Assembly (NCBI GenBank): GCA_022340645.1
Contig: JAJDNP010000018.1
Location: 1-59,740 of the forward strand
DNA from: Gammaproteobacteria bacterium
GTDB taxonomy: Bacteria; Pseudomonadota; Gammaproteobacteria; SZUA-229
DNA length: 59,740 bases
Reading direction: 5' to 3'
The notes under the pieces are model-generated. The model worked only from the letters and a program-made list of their open reading frames with translations, made no database searches and was not told the DNA's origin. The first letter of the stretch is position 1, and the number at the start of each line of letters is the position of its first letter. Of this stretch, positions 1 to 8,136 are shown piece by piece. Made by a program: the position numbers and the translations under genes.

Positions 1-80
1 ATGAGCTGTTTGATATTGTATTAAAACGCATTCTTGACGAAACGGAACATCTTTACCCGCTGATACGCAGCTTAAAGTAA
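1..80 (+). CDS. C-terminal fragment of an unidentified gene (partial)
   Basis: A 25-codon reading frame is open from the window edge to a TAA at 78-80. It ends in a charged, helical-looking tail (DETEHLYPLIRSLK). The gene starts before the window, so its identity cannot be decided. It could be a chance open frame, but it is the only one that runs in from the edge and stops at a plausible place. Confidence 0.3.
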   Translation, partial: ELFDIVLKRILDETEHLYPLIRSLK

Positions 81-407
81 AGATAGCTTGATTAATTACA
101 TTTCATTTTGTTAACGCCCGGGGTTGTTAACACACTACCATATTGTGCCGCTGTACGGCTTAGGTGCAGTCAATATAATGGCTCATGGCTGCCCTTAACT
201 GCCACTGCCTGATCATTTTACGCTGACCCGACCAGTCCAGGGAAGCAGGCCTTACCGTAGGCCGGCATCATGCTAACCTGGTAATTATCTTGATTTACTG
301 GCCTGAACTCCAGTCGCACATTTGCTAATAGTTTGAAAACCACCAGCATGTCGAATATGATAATACTGTTATTAACGCCCGTGCCGGCATGAGCAAATGA
401 GAAAACA
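81..407. other. Intergenic region upstream of the Mrp operon
   Basis: This stretch of 327 bases has no convincing gene. It holds a short direct/inverted motif (GTTAAC at both sides of a GC-rich core near 111-131) and a small hairpin near 249-264 (GGCCT/AGGCC). It must contain the promoter of the antiporter operon, but I see no clear -35/-10 pair. Confidence 0.5.
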
Positions 408-896
408 ATGAACTACCCTGTTAAACATTCATTCAGCCTCGGCGTTATATTACTGGCACTATGGCTGGGGATGTCAGGCAAATTCACTGTATTCATGCTG
501 TGCCTGGGTCTCGCATCGATACTTGCTGTCCTCTATATCGCACACCGCATGGATGTCATTGACCGTGAGAAATTCCCCGCTCACGTTAACGTTCCGCTGC
601 TGCGCTTCTGGCTGTACCTGTCACGCGAGGTGGTGATTGCCAATATCGATGTTGTCAGGCGCATTTTCACCCCCGGAAAAAGCATCAGCCCGCAGATGTT
701 CGAGCTGCCGCAGACACTTAAAACGGACCTTTCCTGTGTAATCTATGCCAATGCCATCACCTTGACTCCAGGCACTGTCAGTGTAAACCTTAATAAAGAA
801 TCCATCACCGTTCACTCACTAAGCAAGGAGGCCATGAAAGACCTGTGCAGCGGCCGTATGGCCAGTCTTGTTCCTGAAGATTATAAGGACGAGTAA
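408..896 (+). CDS. mrpE: Mrp/Mnh cation-proton antiporter subunit E
   Basis: The 162-aa protein has two hydrophobic N-terminal segments (about residues 8-45), a third near 64-80, and a cytoplasmic tail with the LTPGT(V) stretch (residues ~118-123) typical of MrpE/MnhE. MrpE is a small accessory subunit of the multi-subunit Na+(K+)/H+ antiporter in the inner membrane. It is first in a tightly packed operon; the next gene starts 2 bases after its stop. The length is normal for the family. ATG at 408 is the only reasonable start. Confidence 0.9.
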   Translation: MNYPVKHSFSLGVILLALWLGMSGKFTVFMLCLGLASILAVLYIAHRMDVIDREKFPAHVNVPLLRFWLYLSREVVIANIDVVRRIFTPGKSISPQMFELPQTLKTDLSCVIYANAITLTPGTVSVNLNKESITVHSLSKEAMKDLCSGRMASLVPEDYKDE

Positions 897-898
897 AC

Positions 899-1183
899 GT
901 GATATTTACAGTTGCTGCTTTAGCTATCCTGGTAACAATACTGCTTGGACTGGCGCGCGCACTGTTAGGGCCTACAATTTATGATCGGATTCTTGCGGTC
1001 AACATGGTTGGCACGAAAACCTCGTTACTGATTGCGGTTGTTGCTGTTGTTTCAGAACGTACTGACATGATTGATATCGCCCTGATGTACGCCTTGATCA
1101 ACTTTATAGGGGTCGTCGCCGTGTTGAAATTTATTTCCCAGGGGAATTTTTATACTGCTGGAAAAGATGAGCATTCAAAATGA
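899..1183 (+). CDS. mrpF: Mrp/Mnh antiporter subunit F
   Basis: The 94-aa protein has three predicted membrane helices and the MrpF signature GPTIYDRILAVN (residues ~24-35). It starts with GTG at 899, 2 bases after mrpE, and overlaps the start of mrpG by 4 bases, indicating translational coupling. MrpF is a small membrane subunit required for assembly of the Mrp complex. Confidence 0.9.
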   Translation: MIFTVAALAILVTILLGLARALLGPTIYDRILAVNMVGTKTSLLIAVVAVVSERTDMIDIALMYALINFIGVVAVLKFISQGNFYTAGKDEHSK

Positions 1184-1491
1184 TCCTGGTTGAAATCATC
1201 AGCTGGATTTTTATTATCGCAGGCGCCCTGCTTGGCGTCGCCGGCGGCATAGGCATTCACCGCTTCCCCGATTTTTATTCAAGGCTGCATGCCGTAGGCA
1301 TCACGGATACATTATGCGCCTCGCTGTTCCTTATAGGGCTGGTTATGCAAACCGGTATGAGCATAGCCAGTATAAAACTCTGCCTGATTTTTATACTTAT
1401 GTTTTTCAGCAGCCCTACCTCGTCTCATGCCCTGGCAGACGCTGCCTTTCTCGGCGGTCTCAAACCTCAGCTTGATAAAGATGATGACTAG
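1180..1491 (+). CDS. mrpG: Mrp/Mnh antiporter subunit G
   Basis: The 103-aa protein has three membrane helices and the family motif GIHRFPDFYSRLHA (residues ~25-38), followed by a conserved Pro-Thr-Ser-Ser-His-Ala stretch near residue 80. It is a small accessory subunit of the Mrp complex. It overlaps mrpF by an ATGA junction and ends 6 bases before the next gene. Confidence 0.9.
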   Translation: MILVEIISWIFIIAGALLGVAGGIGIHRFPDFYSRLHAVGITDTLCASLFLIGLVMQTGMSIASIKLCLIFILMFFSSPTSSHALADAAFLGGLKPQLDKDDD

Positions 1492-1497
1492 CACGCT

Positions 1498-2052
1498 ATG
1501 ATTGACACGATGATTGACATAGCGCTGATGGCATTCCTGGCAATTTGCGCCATTGCTATTATCAAAACGCACAATCTGTTCGTGATAATAATGCTGTTCG
1601 GCATTTTCAGTTTACATTCCGCAGCACTGTTTGTTGTCATGGACGCTGCAGACGTTGCGTTTACAGAGGCCGCCGTGGGCACCGGTATATCTACCGTGCT
1701 AATGCTGACCACGCTTGCGTTAACTAAAAAACACAGGGAGAAGAAACCCGTGCACCGCGCCAGGCTCCCGCTGCTGGTTGTATTAATCACCGGTAGCGCC
1801 CTGGTTTACGGTACCTATGACATGCCATCATTCGGCGATCCCTGCTCTCCTGCTCAGCAGCATATCAAACCCCGCTATATTGAAAACAGCGTAGCGGAAA
1901 CAGGCGCGCCTAATGTTGTCACCGCGGTACTCGCCAGTTACCGCGGCTATGACACCCTGGGTGAAGTCACCGTTATTTTCACTGCAGGTATTGGCGTTAT
2001 GCTGCTGATTGGCGGCCGATTCAACGGCAGGAACAACAAAGAGAACAGGTAA
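1498..2052 (+). CDS. MbhD/MbhE-like antiporter subunit (DUF4040 domain; equivalent of the MrpA C-terminus)
   Basis: The 184-aa protein has two parts. Residues 1-75 form a three-helix MbhD/DUF4040 domain with the acidic motif DVAFTEAAVG, which lies in the proton path in this family. Residues ~80-184 form an MbhE-like domain with YRGYDTLGEVTVIFTAG. In classical Mrp operons these domains are the C-terminal extension of the large MrpA subunit; here they are a free-standing gene. Its stop overlaps the mrpB ATG. The gene order E-F-G-DE-B-C-D matches the Mrp module of archaeal membrane-bound hydrogenases (Mbh). Confidence 0.85.
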   Translation: MIDTMIDIALMAFLAICAIAIIKTHNLFVIIMLFGIFSLHSAALFVVMDAADVAFTEAAVGTGISTVLMLTTLALTKKHREKKPVHRARLPLLVVLITGSALVYGTYDMPSFGDPCSPAQQHIKPRYIENSVAETGAPNVVTAVLASYRGYDTLGEVTVIFTAGIGVMLLIGGRFNGRNNKENR

Positions 2053-2489
2053 TGAAACATGATCTTATCCTGAGAGTCATCGCCAAGTACCTGTTCCCGG
2101 TCATCGCGCTGTTTGCGTTTTACGTGCTTTTTCACGGCGAATATGGCCCTGGTGGCGGCTTCCAGGCTGGCGTCATATTAAGCGTGGCGTTTATTTTTTA
2201 TGCCCTGGTATTTGGCATGGAAACAACAGAGAAGGTATTACCGCTAAAAGTCTTGCGTGTACTCGCCAGTAGCGGCGTGCTGACCTATGCCGGAACGGGT
2301 GTCGCCACCTTGCTGATGGGTGGTAATTTCCTCGATTATGGCCTGCTGCTTTCCAGCAAAGCTGCCGGCCAGCAGCTTGGTATTTTAATAATAGAACTGA
2401 GCGTTGGCATTACCGTCAGTGCCGTCATGCTGATCATCTTTTATACTTTTGCGAATAGACGGCGGCCATGGGAGGATCATCATGATTGA
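2052..2489 (+). CDS. mrpB: Mrp/Mnh antiporter subunit B
   Basis: The 145-aa protein has four membrane helices and the strongly conserved HGEYGPGGGFQAG motif (residues ~29-41) of MrpB/MnhB. It shares one base with the previous stop (TAATG junction). It is a membrane subunit of the antiporter, needed for complex formation. Confidence 0.93.
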   Translation: MKHDLILRVIAKYLFPVIALFAFYVLFHGEYGPGGGFQAGVILSVAFIFYALVFGMETTEKVLPLKVLRVLASSGVLTYAGTGVATLLMGGNFLDYGLLLSSKAAGQQLGILIIELSVGITVSAVMLIIFYTFANRRRPWEDHHD

Positions 2490-2841
2490 TGTCTTCATCA
2501 GTCACTATAATTACTGGATTGTCATCCTGTTAATGATGGCCGGGTTCTATACTGTAATCAACCACGGCAACCTGATTAAGAAAATTGCGGGACTTAATAT
2601 ATTCCAGACTTCTGTTTTTTTACTTTATATCAGCATCGGTTATGTTGATAACGGCACCACGCCAATTGTCGCTGAAGGTTTTACAAGGTACGCTAACCCG
2701 CTGCCCCATGTCCTCATACTGACAGCGATCGTGGTCGGCGTATCAACGACCGCCCTTGGTCTTGCTCTTGTCGTACGCATAAAAGAAGCATACGGCACCA
2801 TCGAAGAAGATGAAATTCAAGAGCAGGACATGATACCGTGA
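2482..2841 (+). CDS. mrpC: Mrp/Mnh antiporter subunit C (NuoK-like)
   Basis: The 119-aa, three-helix protein is related to NuoK/MnhC, with NLIKKIAGLNIFQTSVFL and a TALGLALVVRI helix end. I chose ATG at 2482 because GGAGG lies at 2471-2475; this start overlaps the mrpB stop by 8 bases. A longer reading from an ATG at 2449 is possible but would overlap more and adds residues that do not fit the family. Confidence 0.9.
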   Translation: MIDVFISHYNYWIVILLMMAGFYTVINHGNLIKKIAGLNIFQTSVFLLYISIGYVDNGTTPIVAEGFTRYANPLPHVLILTAIVVGVSTTALGLALVVRIKEAYGTIEEDEIQEQDMIP

Positions 2842-4313
2842 TTGAACAGAACCTGAGCCTGCTGCTGGTGGTGATACCATTATTAGCGGCACCAGTTGCG
2901 GCTATCCTGCCTGGCCTAAGACCGCCATGGCTGCTGGCACTGGCTGTCACCTGGCTATGTTTTGTAATAGCCGGCTGGCAATTATTTACAGTGATGGACG
3001 GCAGCATTATCAGCTATGAGCTTGGCGGCTGGGCGCCACCCTGGGGCATCGAATACCGTATCGATGCCATGAACGCGCTCGTCGCCCTGATAGTGGCGGG
3101 CATTGCCGCGATTACAATGCCATACGCATTACTCACGGTCGAAAAGGAAATTCCCCGGCACCAGGTGCCGCTATTCTATTCCGCCTTTCTTTTATGTATT
3201 GTCGGCCTGCTGGGAATCACGCAAACAGGTGACATATTTAACCTGTTCGTCTTTCTTGAAATATCTTCACTGTCTACTTACGTGCTGATAGCAATGGGTG
3301 AACAGCGGCGCGCACTGACATCAGCCTATCAGTACCTCATTATGGGCTCGATCGGTGCGACCTTCGTGCTGATCGGTATCGGTCTTGTCTATGCCGAGAC
3401 AGGAACGCTAAACATGCAGGACCTTCACTTGCGGCTGCAGCCAATACTCGACCATCGCACGATACATACCGGCTTTGCTTTTATTTCTGTCGGTATAGCG
3501 CTGAAACTCGCATTATTCCCATTGCACCTGTGGCTGCCCAATGCGTACAAATACGCACCTTCCGCCATCAGCGTATTTCTCTCTGCCACTTCAACAAAAG
3601 TCGCCGTGTATGTCATGTTACGCCTGCTATTTTCCGTGTTCTCCAGCGATATTCTCATGATCGAGCCAACGGAAGACATATTATTGCTGCTAGGCATTTT
3701 CGGTGTAATCCTGGCATCAGTTACCGCCATATATCAGCGTGACATCAAACGCCTGCTTGCCTACTCCAGCATTGCGCAGGTGAGTTACATGGTGCTGGGT
3801 ATAGGGATGGCGTCAAATATGGGAGTGACGGCTACCCTGATACATGTATTCAATCACGCACTCATGAAAGCTGCACTGTTCATGGCAGCAGGCGCCGTAG
3901 TCTACCGGGCAGGCTCAAGCCGTTTTGAAAAAATCGATGGCATGGGGCGGCAGATGCCCTGGACATTTGCAGCCATGTTCATTGCCGGTTTGAGCGTCAT
4001 CGGCATACCGGGTACTGCCGGTTTTATCAGCAAGTGGTATTTTGTACTCGCTGCACTTGAACAGCATTCATGGCTGATCGCGCTGGTAGTACTGTCGGGA
4101 TCCCTGCTGAGTGTTGTCTACATCTGGAGGATCGTAGAAGTCATGTATTTACGGCCGGCAACGGATACGGGCTTATCGGTCAAGGAAGCGCCGTATGCCT
4201 TGCTGGTGCCAATGTGGTCGCTCGTTTTAGCCAATATTTATTTTGGTATCAACACAGAGCTGACGTTAAACATCGCTGATATATCGGTAAAACTTCTCGA
4301 CATCACTGACTAA
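2838..4313 (+). CDS. mrpD: Mrp antiporter subunit D (NuoN/NuoM-like proton channel)
   Basis: The 491-aa, roughly 14-helix protein belongs to the proton-translocating NADH-quinone oxidoreductase ND2/4/5 family. Visible landmarks are FLEISSLSTYVLIA (the conserved Glu of TM5), the Lys/His-rich LKLALFPLHLWLPNAY loop, the discontinuous-helix stretch AYSSIAQVSYMVLG and HALMKAALFMAAGA with the conserved Lys. It starts with GTG at 2838, overlapping the mrpC stop (GTGA). It would be one of the ion-conducting subunits. Confidence 0.93.
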   Translation: MIEQNLSLLLVVIPLLAAPVAAILPGLRPPWLLALAVTWLCFVIAGWQLFTVMDGSIISYELGGWAPPWGIEYRIDAMNALVALIVAGIAAITMPYALLTVEKEIPRHQVPLFYSAFLLCIVGLLGITQTGDIFNLFVFLEISSLSTYVLIAMGEQRRALTSAYQYLIMGSIGATFVLIGIGLVYAETGTLNMQDLHLRLQPILDHRTIHTGFAFISVGIALKLALFPLHLWLPNAYKYAPSAISVFLSATSTKVAVYVMLRLLFSVFSSDILMIEPTEDILLLLGIFGVILASVTAIYQRDIKRLLAYSSIAQVSYMVLGIGMASNMGVTATLIHVFNHALMKAALFMAAGAVVYRAGSSRFEKIDGMGRQMPWTFAAMFIAGLSVIGIPGTAGFISKWYFVLAALEQHSWLIALVVLSGSLLSVVYIWRIVEVMYLRPATDTGLSVKEAPYALLVPMWSLVLANIYFGINTELTLNIADISVKLLDITD

Positions 4314-4314
4314 G

Positions 4315-5781
4315 ATGAATGCTCAACAGTTACTCTTGTTTGCCGTATTTCTGCCGTTTATTGGCGCGACGGGCATCGCGCTGTGCAGAAAACGGCACAA
4401 CCTGAGGGAGACAGTGACATTGATAACGGCAGCCACTGTATGCTGTATCGTGTTAGCGATTTATCGGCGGTTTACCAGTGGGGAGTTGCTGGCTGTGGAA
4501 ATTGCCGAGCCATTGCCCGGACTTTCAATACGCTTCGAGGCTGAATCACTGGGCCTGTTATTCGCACTGGTTGCCGCCATGTTATGGCTCATCACCTCGA
4601 TTTATTCCATTGGTTACATGCGTGCTCATGACGAACAGCACCAGACACGGTTCTATACCATGTTCGCTATCGCCATTGGCTGTACGCTTGGTGTTGCTTT
4701 TGCCGGCAACATGCTGACGCTGTTCCTGTGGTATGAGATGCTGACTATTGCCACCTACCCGCTGGTGGCACACGCAGGCACAGACAAAGCACGGCGCGGT
4801 GCACGTACTTATATCGGCATCCTGCTGGCTACCTCCATAGGCCTGCTGTTACTCGCTATTATTATCACCTATTCATTGACCGGCAGCCTGGATTTTCGTG
4901 AAGGCGGCATCCTCGCAGAAAAACTTGATCCGGCCTGGGCGGGCCTGCTCTATGCTCTGTACATATTTGGTATTGGCAAGGCAGCCGTGATGCCATTTCA
5001 CCGCTGGCTGCCAGCAGCCATGGTGGCACCAACGCCGGTAAGTGCATTGCTGCATGCCGTGGCCGTAGTAAAAGCAGGTGTGTTTACGGTATTAAAAGTT
5101 ACGATCTATATCTTTGGTACCGATTTTATCACCCGTTCAGGGGCAAATGACTGGCTGATCTGGTTCGCCGGTGCCACCATCCTGCTGGCATCGCTGGTCG
5201 CCATGAGCCAGGATAATCTCAAGTTGCGCCTGGCCTATTCTACCATCAGCCAGCTTGGCTATATCGTACTCGGTGCACTGCTGGCAACCAACAACAGTTT
5301 ACTGGGCAGCGCCCTGCATATTTCCATGCATGCATTTGCCAAGATTACCCTGTTTTTTGCCGCCGGCGCTATTCTCGTCGCTGCCGGAAAAACGGAGATA
5401 ACTGATATGGGCGGACTTGGCCGCGCCATGCCGCTTACCTTTGGCGCTTTTCTTATCGGCAGTTTCAGCATCATCGGCTTGCCGCCATTTGGCGGTATGT
5501 GGAGCAAGTGGTACCTGGCCATGGGCATCGTCGAAACCGGCCAGTGGCTGCTGCTTACCGTGCTGCTTGCCAGTTCCCTGCTGAACATTGCCTACCTGCT
5601 ACCTGTCCCCGTCAGGGGTTTTTTCGGCAAGGCCAAAGATGGCACAACATACACGCAGATAACGGAAGCACCAGCGAGCTGCCTGCTGGCAATGACAGTA
5701 ACATCACTTGCCTGTTTATTGCTGTTTTTCTATCCTGACCCTTTCTACGAACTGGCATTGCATTCGGCGGGAAATAATTAG
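4315..5781 (+). CDS. Second ND5/MrpD-like antiporter subunit
   Basis: The 488-aa protein is another ND4/ND5-family channel with ~14 helices. It carries FLWYEMLTIATYPLVAH (TM5 Glu), GIGKAAVMPFHRWLPAAMVAPTPVSALLHA (split in its key parts: GKAAVMPFH and PTPVSALLHAVAVVKAG) and YSTISQLGYIVLGALL. The HAVAVVKAG stretch is typical of NuoL/MrpA N-terminal domains, so this gene may stand in for the proton-channel half of MrpA. It begins 1 base after mrpD ends. Confidence 0.88.
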   Translation: MNAQQLLLFAVFLPFIGATGIALCRKRHNLRETVTLITAATVCCIVLAIYRRFTSGELLAVEIAEPLPGLSIRFEAESLGLLFALVAAMLWLITSIYSIGYMRAHDEQHQTRFYTMFAIAIGCTLGVAFAGNMLTLFLWYEMLTIATYPLVAHAGTDKARRGARTYIGILLATSIGLLLLAIIITYSLTGSLDFREGGILAEKLDPAWAGLLYALYIFGIGKAAVMPFHRWLPAAMVAPTPVSALLHAVAVVKAGVFTVLKVTIYIFGTDFITRSGANDWLIWFAGATILLASLVAMSQDNLKLRLAYSTISQLGYIVLGALLATNNSLLGSALHISMHAFAKITLFFAAGAILVAAGKTEITDMGGLGRAMPLTFGAFLIGSFSIIGLPPFGGMWSKWYLAMGIVETGQWLLLTVLLASSLLNIAYLLPVPVRGFFGKAKDGTTYTQITEAPASCLLAMTVTSLACLLLFFYPDPFYELALHSAGNN

Positions 5782-5782
5782 C

Positions 5783-6043
5783 ATGGCGGTACCAGAACAA
5801 AAACAGCACCTGTTTGATAAACCGCGTAATGTATCGCGGCTGTTAAATGCACTGTATGTTATTTGCATATCGCTGTTCATACTCGATTTTTTCCTGCACC
5901 GGCATGTGTCATACAAATGGGAAGAAGCCACCGGTTTTTACGCCATCTTCGGCTTCGTCGCCTGCGTATCTCTGGTGCTTATTGCCAAACAGCTGCGCAA
6001 GGTCCTCAGGCGCAAGCAAGACTATTACCATGTGGATGACTGA
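5783..6043 (+). CDS. Small two-helix membrane protein of the antiporter operon
   Basis: This 86-aa protein has a polar N-terminus, a helix at about residues 19-38, HRHVSYKW, a second helix at about 50-70 and a basic tail ending in HHVDD-like residues. I chose ATG at 5783, 1 base after the previous stop; it overlaps the next gene. I do not recognise a named family. Its place between two ND5-like genes suggests an accessory subunit that helps pack or assemble them. Confidence 0.7.
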   Translation: MAVPEQKQHLFDKPRNVSRLLNALYVICISLFILDFFLHRHVSYKWEEATGFYAIFGFVACVSLVLIAKQLRKVLRRKQDYYHVDD

Positions 6044-7733
6044 ACTTCCACCGTTTGTTCCCTTTTTCCTTGCCGCATTACTGGCAGCGATAACGCGCGG
6101 CAGTTTGCGTAATCTGATTTTACTTGCCGCGCCTGTGCTTGGCGGACTGCATCTCTGGTTAGATGTTCCACCCGGCGTCATCACACATTTCAGTATTATG
6201 GAATTTGACCTGCAGCTGATGCGGACAGACCGCCTCAGCCTGTTGTTTGGTTACCTGTTTCATATAGCCGCGTTTATTTCCGTCATCTTTGCCTGGCATG
6301 TACGCGATACAACGCAGAATGTTGCCGGCATGTTATATGCCGGCAGTGCTTTGGGCGCGGTATTCGCCGGCGACCTCGTCAGCCTTTTTATATTCTGGGA
6401 ACTGCTCGCCGTTTCATCAGTTTTTCTGGTTTGGGCTCGTCGCTCTGAACGTGCGATTCGTTCCGGTTTACGCTACCTGGTGATCCAGGTTGCTTCCGGG
6501 ATGCTGCTGCTGGCTGGCGCACTGCTGCATTATTTCAAAACCGGTTCGCTGTCTTTCGATTATATAGGCCTGTATGGCGTCAGCGGCTGGCTGATCTTTC
6601 TCGCGTTCGGCATCAAGTGCGCTTTTCCATTGCTGCATAACTGGCTCACCGATGCCTACCCGGAAGCGACTGCTAGCGGGACTGTTTTCCTCTCAGCTTT
6701 CACCACCAAGGTTGCCGTGTATGCCCTGGCAAGGGGTTTTCCCGGTACGGAAATCATGGTTTACATCGGTGCGGTAATGGCCTGTTTCCCGATCTTCTTT
6801 GCCGTTATCGAGAATGACCTGCGCCGCGTGCTTGCATACAGCATGATAAACCAGCTCGGCTTCATGGTCTGCGGAATTGGTGTTGGCACCGCGTTGGCAC
6901 TTAATGGCGCGGTGGCACATGCTTTCAACGATGTACTTTTCAAGGGCCTGTTATTTATGAGCATGGGCGCGGTACTTTACCGCACGGGCAATATCAACGG
7001 TTCAGACCTCGGCGGTTTATACAAGTCAATGCCGAAAACGGCAACGCTGTGTATCGTTGGCGCCTGTTCAATCTCTGCTTTCCCGCTGTTCAGCGGTTTC
7101 GTCAGCAAATCCCTGGTGATGACGGCAATGATCCAGCAGGGTTATGATTATCTCTGGCTGATGCTGCTGTTCGCCTCTGCCGGCGTGTTCCATCATGCCG
7201 GTATTAAAATCCCGTACTTTGCGTTCTTTGCCAAAGACTCGGGTATTCGAACACAGGAAGCCCCGCTCAACATGCTACTAGCTATGGGGCTTTCCGCCGC
7301 ACTGTGTATCTTTATTGGATCGCAGCCACAATATCTATATAACCTGCTGCCGTGGGCAGTTACCTACTGGCCCTATGATATCAGCCATGTACTGTCTCAA
7401 ATGCAGTTGCTGTTTTTCTCCGCGCTGGCGTTTGTCTGGCTGAACAGGCAGGGTCTCTATCCGCCCGAGCTGCACGCAATCAACCTCGATGTAGAATGGC
7501 TATACCGCAAACTTTTACCCGACACAGCTGGCTGGGTATACAATAATTTACATCGAGTCCATATCGATACCAGTAATTCACTGAAAACTTCATTAAGTGA
7601 GATCACGAAAACCGTGGCGAGCTCATACCTTGGCAGGCTGCACCTTGCAACCAGCTGGCCAACTGGCAGCATGGTGTTCTGGATAGCGGTCATTCTTGGA
7701 TTTTTTCTGCTCGCCGATATTATACAGCACTAG
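6030..7733 (+). CDS. Third ND5-like antiporter subunit
   Basis: The ~567-aa protein is of the ND5/NuoL family, with LFIFWELLAVSSVFLVWARR (TM5 Glu), IKCAFPLLHNWLTDAYPEAT, STKV-like FTTKVAVYALARG and YSMINQLGFMVCGIG. A long C-terminal extension (about residues 450-567) includes an amphipathic stretch and a last membrane helix, reminiscent of the lateral helix of NuoL. The start at 6030 (or 6036) overlaps the preceding small gene by 14 bases; the longer upstream frame would read through that gene. It gives the operon three channel-type subunits. Confidence 0.88.
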   Translation: MWMTELPPFVPFFLAALLAAITRGSLRNLILLAAPVLGGLHLWLDVPPGVITHFSIMEFDLQLMRTDRLSLLFGYLFHIAAFISVIFAWHVRDTTQNVAGMLYAGSALGAVFAGDLVSLFIFWELLAVSSVFLVWARRSERAIRSGLRYLVIQVASGMLLLAGALLHYFKTGSLSFDYIGLYGVSGWLIFLAFGIKCAFPLLHNWLTDAYPEATASGTVFLSAFTTKVAVYALARGFPGTEIMVYIGAVMACFPIFFAVIENDLRRVLAYSMINQLGFMVCGIGVGTALALNGAVAHAFNDVLFKGLLFMSMGAVLYRTGNINGSDLGGLYKSMPKTATLCIVGACSISAFPLFSGFVSKSLVMTAMIQQGYDYLWLMLLFASAGVFHHAGIKIPYFAFFAKDSGIRTQEAPLNMLLAMGLSAALCIFIGSQPQYLYNLLPWAVTYWPYDISHVLSQMQLLFFSALAFVWLNRQGLYPPELHAINLDVEWLYRKLLPDTAGWVYNNLHRVHIDTSNSLKTSLSEITKTVASSYLGRLHLATSWPTGSMVFWIAVILGFFLLADIIQH

Positions 7734-7746
7734 CACGCTTGACCTG

Positions 7747-7767
7747 GTTAGCTTGACGTAAGCTGAC
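7747..7767 (+). terminator. Weak hairpin after the antiporter operon
   Basis: GTTAGCTT and AAGCTGAC form an 8-bp stem (one G-U pair) around GACGT, 13 bases after the last antiporter gene. The downstream TGTTTACG is a poor U-tract, so termination is only possible. Confidence 0.35.
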
Positions 7768-7812
7768 TGTTTACGAGCCTCTCCTGCCATGTTCTGGCTA
7801 AACTATCTCTAA

Positions 7813-7956
7813 CCCGGATATTTCACAGGAACGCTGCAAATGGCACTTATCATTATGATAATCATAAGAAATATTCGTATATTAGAAAAGTACACTAGGT
7901 ACCCGGTATCGTTATGCAGTTTTTGGAAAAATCTGCATTCCTATGAAATATCCGGG
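7813..7956. repeat. MITE-like element with 22-bp inverted ends
   Basis: The left arm 7813-7834 (CCCGGATATTTCACAGGAAC..) and right arm 7935-7956 are complementary over 22 bases with two G-U-type mismatches. The 100-base interior is AT-rich, and a short open frame starting inside it at 7840 has no coding character. It occupies a 400-base gene-free gap (7734-8136); the remainder of the gap shows nothing recognisable. Confidence 0.6.
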
Positions 7957-8136
7957 CTGATTCAACTTACGGAATCATTTAACAATGGGACAAAGCCGGT
8001 GCGGGCTTCGATACACTATTTATAGATTAAAAACACGATCGATGCGGTTCAAACCTGGCTGCATGCTACGGTACAGTCTCGAAGTTCACTGGTTAGAAGA
8101 GACAATCGTTATATCTCGGTTCGGCTTTTTAAGCTG

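Noticed and set aside
7840-8025. 61-codon open frame in the gap after the antiporter operon
   Set aside because: It starts inside a MITE-like element and shows no ribosome site or family resemblance.
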